Assembly: GCA_045105115.1 (NCBI GenBank)
Contig: JBGCDE010000208.1
Span: 1-17,760, forward strand
Source of the DNA: JAUIET01 sp045105115
GTDB lineage: Bacteria > Pseudomonadota > Gammaproteobacteria > Pseudomonadales > JAUIET01
Direction: 5' to 3'
Length of the DNA: 17,760 bases
Within the stretch, counting starts at the first letter, position 1. Every line of letters begins with the position of its first letter. Below, in pieces: positions 15,143 through 17,760 of the stretch. Position numbers and translations under genes: made by a program. The notes beneath the pieces are model-generated. The model was not told the origin of the DNA and made no database searches. It was given only the letters and a program-made list of their open reading frames with translations.

Positions 15143-15155
15143 AATGCAGTGACTG
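15137..15155 (+). promoter_or_regulatory. 19-bp shared motif, copy upstream of receptor
   Basis: This copy matches GATGCRAATGCAGTNNCTG and is identical at 16 of 19 positions to 16938-16956, in the same orientation. It begins 90 bases before the receptor ATG, against 88 before the sigma ATG for the other copy. It is a candidate binding site for a shared regulator, or part of an ECF-dependent promoter. It overlaps the stem of the weak terminator. Confidence 0.5.
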
Positions 15156-15171
15156 AGTTGATTACTATCGT

Positions 15172-16260
15172 TTAGTTCTGTCGCAGAGACAAGCTAATGA
15201 TTTGACCATTGCGCTCGCTGGTGATGCCGAAACTCTGCTCCAGTACCCAGAGCAGCTGTTGTGTGTCACCCGCCTTGAAAAAGCCCCCCACGGGTATTTC
15301 GCGAATAGCAGGATCACTGATCTCGAAACTTAGCATGGTGTAACGATTTATTTCCTCAACCACTAACTCCAGAGGCTCACCTTCGAAGATTAACTGCCCC
15401 TCTCGCCAAGCGAGTTTTGCTTCAACATTGTCTGTTCTTATAACGCCTTTGCGTTCGCCGGACTCACTCACCACTATTGATTCACCATTGGAAAGAAAAA
15501 CGGGAGTTCCATCGATTGGTTTTTCAGACACTGCATCCATAGCGTTAGAATATCCATGCTCAAGTTGAACACGCCCTTCAGTAACTACTACTTCCATTTC
15601 TTTGTCAGAACTGATTTCAACATTAAATGCAGTTCCCACGGCGGTTACCTTATTGGCACCAGCAGCCACTGAAAAAGGGTTGGCTTCGTCTTTAGCCACA
15701 TCGAAATAAGCTTCACCTCGTTTAAGGACGATAGTCCTTGCTCCTTGTCTGAAATTAACGGACAGCTCGCTGTCGGTATTCAGATTAACTGTACTGCCAT
15801 CAGGTAAATTTACCAGGGACGTTTCACCCACTGCCGTGGAGAAATGAGAAGAATAGGCAACCTCGACGAACTCCACTTCGGGACTCACTTCCCGCGTAAA
15901 CTCACTCCAATTCAGTATCGCCAACAGGCAGAGAAATAGGCCCGCAGCAATAGAAATCCGAGCCATGTGGTTGGTGCTTTTACTCACTTCACCTGCGCTA
16001 AGCTCAGCTTCATCTCGAGAGACCGTAAGCTGAGCATCAGACTGATCAAGCGGAACCAATTGGGCTACAGGCTTCAACAGATCTAATAAATCCCAGGTAG
16101 CCGCCACTTTTACAAGGGTTTCTGCATGCAATGGAGACTCTTCTAACCAGTCTTCAAGGCTGCTTTTTTCACGCTCTGACAGGCCGCGATCCATAGCAGC
16201 CACCCAGTCGCAGGACTTCCTTTCTATCTCAGCTAAGTTTGGAAACTGAATTGTGGTCAT
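15172..16260 (-). CDS. FecR-type anti-sigma factor / signal transducer
   Basis: A 362-residue inner-membrane regulator. The cytoplasmic N-terminal domain (about 10-65; DRGLSEREKSSLEDWLEESPLH spans 24-45) is of the DUF4880/anti-sigma type and should bind the sigma factor. One transmembrane helix lies at about 99-118. The periplasmic FecR domain (about 136-235) contains LPDGSTVNLN, GEAYFDVAKDEANPFSV and VTAVGTAFNVE. In that last block the Gly209-Thr210 pair matches the conserved position where FoxR-type proteins self-cleave, an inference by analogy. The C-terminal ~70 residues resemble an STN-like/DUF4974 domain (VVEEINRYTMLSFEIS). The protein should relay receptor occupancy to the sigma factor. 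Its ATG overlaps the sigma stop codon as ATGA, indicating coupled translation and matched amounts. Confidence 0.92.
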   Translation of the reverse strand: MTTIQFPNLAEIERKSCDWVAAMDRGLSEREKSSLEDWLEESPLHAETLVKVAATWDLLDLLKPVAQLVPLDQSDAQLTVSRDEAELSAGEVSKSTNHMARISIAAGLFLCLLAILNWSEFTREVSPEVEFVEVAYSSHFSTAVGETSLVNLPDGSTVNLNTDSELSVNFRQGARTIVLKRGEAYFDVAKDEANPFSVAAGANKVTAVGTAFNVEISSDKEMEVVVTEGRVQLEHGYSNAMDAVSEKPIDGTPVFLSNGESIVVSESGERKGVIRTDNVEAKLAWREGQLIFEGEPLELVVEEINRYTMLSFEISDPAIREIPVGGFFKAGDTQQLLWVLEQSFGITSERNGQIISLSLRQN

Positions 16261-16850
16261 TTTTGTATCGTTTCTACCGCATTATCTTCTAGCTTTGAAA
16301 TTGGTTGAACAGGCCCCTTCTGTGATCGCTTAATCTCATCGACATACTGCATGCAAAGCCGTAGCCCTTTTGACACGTGTTTTTCTACAGTGCTTTCGCT
16401 GATTCCTAGCTGCCCGGAAATTTCTCGCTGAGAAAGACCATAGATTTTCTTAAGAATAAGCACACGGCGACATTTTACTGGTAGCTGATTGATTGCTTTG
16501 GCCATCATTTCAAAATCACGCAGCTTAATAAATTCCTGCTCTGGATCATTTTTCGGTGCTGCATTTGTACTACTGAGGTTTAGACTGTCCAAATCCTCTA
16601 TTGCCGGCACTAATTCTTGCCGTTGCTGCTGGTTTTTCCGATGAGTGGCAAGACGCAAAGCGGTCTTGACCATGAATGCTTTTGGGTATTGGATCTCTGT
16701 TTTTAGCGCCGACTGGTAAGTTCGGATGTACGTTTCCTGAAGTATATCCTCGATATCACAGGGCGCTACACCTCTGAGCTTGCCGAGAAGCGACGACATA
16801 ACACCGCGATAACTGATGTACTCCTTAGTTATGTTGTCTTTGCTGCTCAT
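16257..16850 (-). CDS. ECF-family RNA polymerase sigma factor (FecI-like)
   Basis: A 197-residue ECF sigma factor. Region 2 lies at about 12-80 (DIEDILQETYIRTYQ; FMVKTALRLATHRK) and region 4 at about 115-170. The region 4 helix-turn-helix YGLSQREISGQLGISESTVEKHVS spans 137-160 and should bind the -35 element of its target promoters. There is no region 1.1 or 3. A charged ~25-residue tail follows region 4. A strong ribosome-binding site (GGAG) lies 6 bases before the ATG. It is co-transcribed with fecR. Likely targets are the receptor operon and perhaps its own gene, as both carry the same upstream 19-bp motif. A vegetative-type promoter may also feed it. Confidence 0.93.
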   Translation of the reverse strand: MSSKDNITKEYISYRGVMSSLLGKLRGVAPCDIEDILQETYIRTYQSALKTEIQYPKAFMVKTALRLATHRKNQQQRQELVPAIEDLDSLNLSSTNAAPKNDPEQEFIKLRDFEMMAKAINQLPVKCRRVLILKKIYGLSQREISGQLGISESTVEKHVSKGLRLCMQYVDEIKRSQKGPVQPISKLEDNAVETIQK

Positions 16851-16907
16851 TGTTAACTCCAGGGAAACACATTGAGTCTCGTTGTCTTTATAGTGTTGCG
16901 TGAAATC

Positions 16908-16935
16908 AGTATGCCTGATGGGAGAAATTGTACAA
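16908..16935 (-). promoter_or_regulatory. Candidate promoter for sigma-fecR
   Basis: On the minus strand TTGTAC (16935-16930), a 16-base spacer, CATACT (16913-16908). Each hexamer matches sigma70 consensus at 4 of 6. The -35 is part of an 8-bp palindrome TTGTACAA (16928-16935), and the shared 19-bp motif ends 2 bases upstream of it. The match was made by eye. Confidence 0.3.
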
Positions 16936-16937
16936 CA

Positions 16938-16956
16938 GATGCAAATGCAGTAGCTG
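16938..16956 (+). promoter_or_regulatory. 19-bp shared motif, copy upstream of sigma gene
   Basis: GATGCAAATGCAGTAGCTG, 16 of 19 identical to 15137-15155. It begins 88 bases before the sigma ATG and ends 81 bases before the AraC-type start. It contains a short direct repeat (ATGCA-A-ATGCA). It lies in the divergent gap, so it could serve either gene. Confidence 0.5.
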
Positions 16957-17037
16957 TGGCCGGCGCATGTCTTTCATTATGAGTTAAAGCCTGTTTTGCC
17001 CTATCATGCTTATTCGTTTCAAGACAATCGAAAACTC

Positions 17038-17760
17038 GTGACTGAGAACTACACAACCATCGGCGGATTTGCCCTGATGATTGCCAAAGCCCTCGACGCC
17101 GAAGGCAAGAACAGCAAAGCTCTATTGAGCGCCAGCGGCATTGACTGGCAGCTGCTGTCCAACCCGGATCATCGGGTTCCTGTCGATCAGATAGGTCGCC
17201 TGATGGATTTATCCGTTCAGGAAACAGAAGACCCCGCATTTGGCTTAAAAGCCGGTACACATGTTTGCCCAACAACATTCCATGCGCTCAGCATGTCGAT
17301 GTGGTTGTCCCCTAGCTTGAAAGAAGCGTTCGTTCGCGGAGTTCGATACGGACAATTGTTAAGCGATGCAGGGCAGGCAACATTCGAGGAGAGAGATGAT
17401 GAGTACGTACATTCGACGACTTTCGTCACGGCGGAAAAAGAGTTTTTGCAACTGCTACACCCGGCAGCGTTCGATGCCTTGTTCTCAGCCGTACTCAGCT
17501 TTTGTCGCGCCATTTCTGACGCAAGTCTCACCCCGAAGCGGGTCGCGCTGATCAGGCCTTACCCTGACAACCCAAGGCCCTATCTCGAATTTTTCGGCTG
17601 CCCGATCGACTTTTCCCAACCGACGATGTCGCTGACCTTTGACAAGAGCGCCCTGGATAAGCCATTGCCTTCCAGTCATCCAGAACTGGGCTATTCCGGG
17701 GACAGTATACCGAATTCAAGTTCCGCTTCTGGTACACAGCACCCCGAGATCACAATGAGT
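17038..17760 (+). CDS. AraC-family regulator, arabinose-type sensor (3' truncated)
   Basis: The first 241 codons of a transcription regulator, open to the right edge. The translated residues fit the AraC-type arabinose-binding sensor domain (PF12625). Its signatures are VPVDQIGRLMDLSVQETEDP (47-66) followed by AFGLKAGTH, the segment SMWLSPSLKEAFVRGVRYGQLL, and further on RPYPDNPRPYLEFFG, TFDKSALDKPLPSSHPEL. The two-helix AraC DNA-binding domain should follow beyond the window (family length about 330-350). The start is GTG at 17038, which gives the family-like N terminus (M)TENYTTIGGFALMIAKAL; no strong ribosome-binding site is visible, and the frame stays open upstream with a TTG at 16996. 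The final ~24 residues after HPEL are Ser/Pro-rich, where a helical linker is expected. The gene is divergent from the sigma gene and a good candidate local regulator. Confidence 0.85.
   Translation, partial: MTENYTTIGGFALMIAKALDAEGKNSKALLSASGIDWQLLSNPDHRVPVDQIGRLMDLSVQETEDPAFGLKAGTHVCPTTFHALSMSMWLSPSLKEAFVRGVRYGQLLSDAGQATFEERDDEYVHSTTFVTAEKEFLQLLHPAAFDALFSAVLSFCRAISDASLTPKRVALIRPYPDNPRPYLEFFGCPIDFSQPTMSLTFDKSALDKPLPSSHPELGYSGDSIPNSSSASGTQHPEITMS

Noticed and set aside
16853..17737. Several minus-strand frames opposite the right-edge gene
   Set aside because: They lie antisense to the AraC-type sensor, whose translation shows clear family features; the minus frames show none.

Overview
The window reads as an accessory stretch of a Gram-negative chromosome, most likely a marine-type gammaproteobacterium. 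The assignment rests on a TonB-dependent outer-membrane receptor, an ECF sigma/FecR signalling pair, a LemA/TPM membrane cluster, a lipobox lipoprotein and an AraC regulator with an arabinose-type sensor domain. It does not rest on any marker gene. Coding density is high and no gene-free stretch exceeds about 225 bases. I see no rRNA, tRNA, CRISPR array, insertion sequence or phage gene.

Left part (1-2844): an alpha/beta hydrolase that runs off the left edge, a convergent McbG/Qnr-like pentapeptide-repeat protein whose 3' end overlaps it, and a divergently transcribed phytanoyl-CoA-dioxygenase-type protein. Positions 2848-4964 (minus strand) hold a three-gene membrane cluster: lemA-like lipoprotein, a YgcG-like TPM protein with a glycine-rich tail, and a second membrane TPM protein joined to it by a TAATG stop/start overlap. 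Positions 5093-9209 (plus strand) hold a likely acyl-CoA activation operon: a long-chain acyl-CoA synthetase, a malonyl-CoA synthetase of the MatB/ACSF3 type and a short-chain dehydrogenase. A 12-bp perfect hairpin lies in the convergent gap after it.

Right part (9433-16850, minus strand) is the most interesting region. In order of transcription it encodes an ECF sigma factor, a FecR-type anti-sigma factor (ATGA overlap), a TonB-dependent receptor with an N-terminal STN signalling domain, a class I/II aminotransferase and a DAO-family FAD oxidoreductase. This looks like a cell-surface-signalling locus wired to the catabolism of an amino compound rather than to iron uptake. Two features stand out. 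A 19-bp motif (16 of 19 identical) lies about 90 bases before both the sigma gene and the receptor gene. The receptor reading frame also contains a second complete start (Shine-Dalgarno, ATG, signal-peptide-like segment) after its STN domain, so two protein forms are possible.

The right edge (17038-17760, plus) carries the first 241 codons of an AraC-family regulator, divergent from the sigma gene and placed to control the locus. Its DNA-binding half is outside the window.
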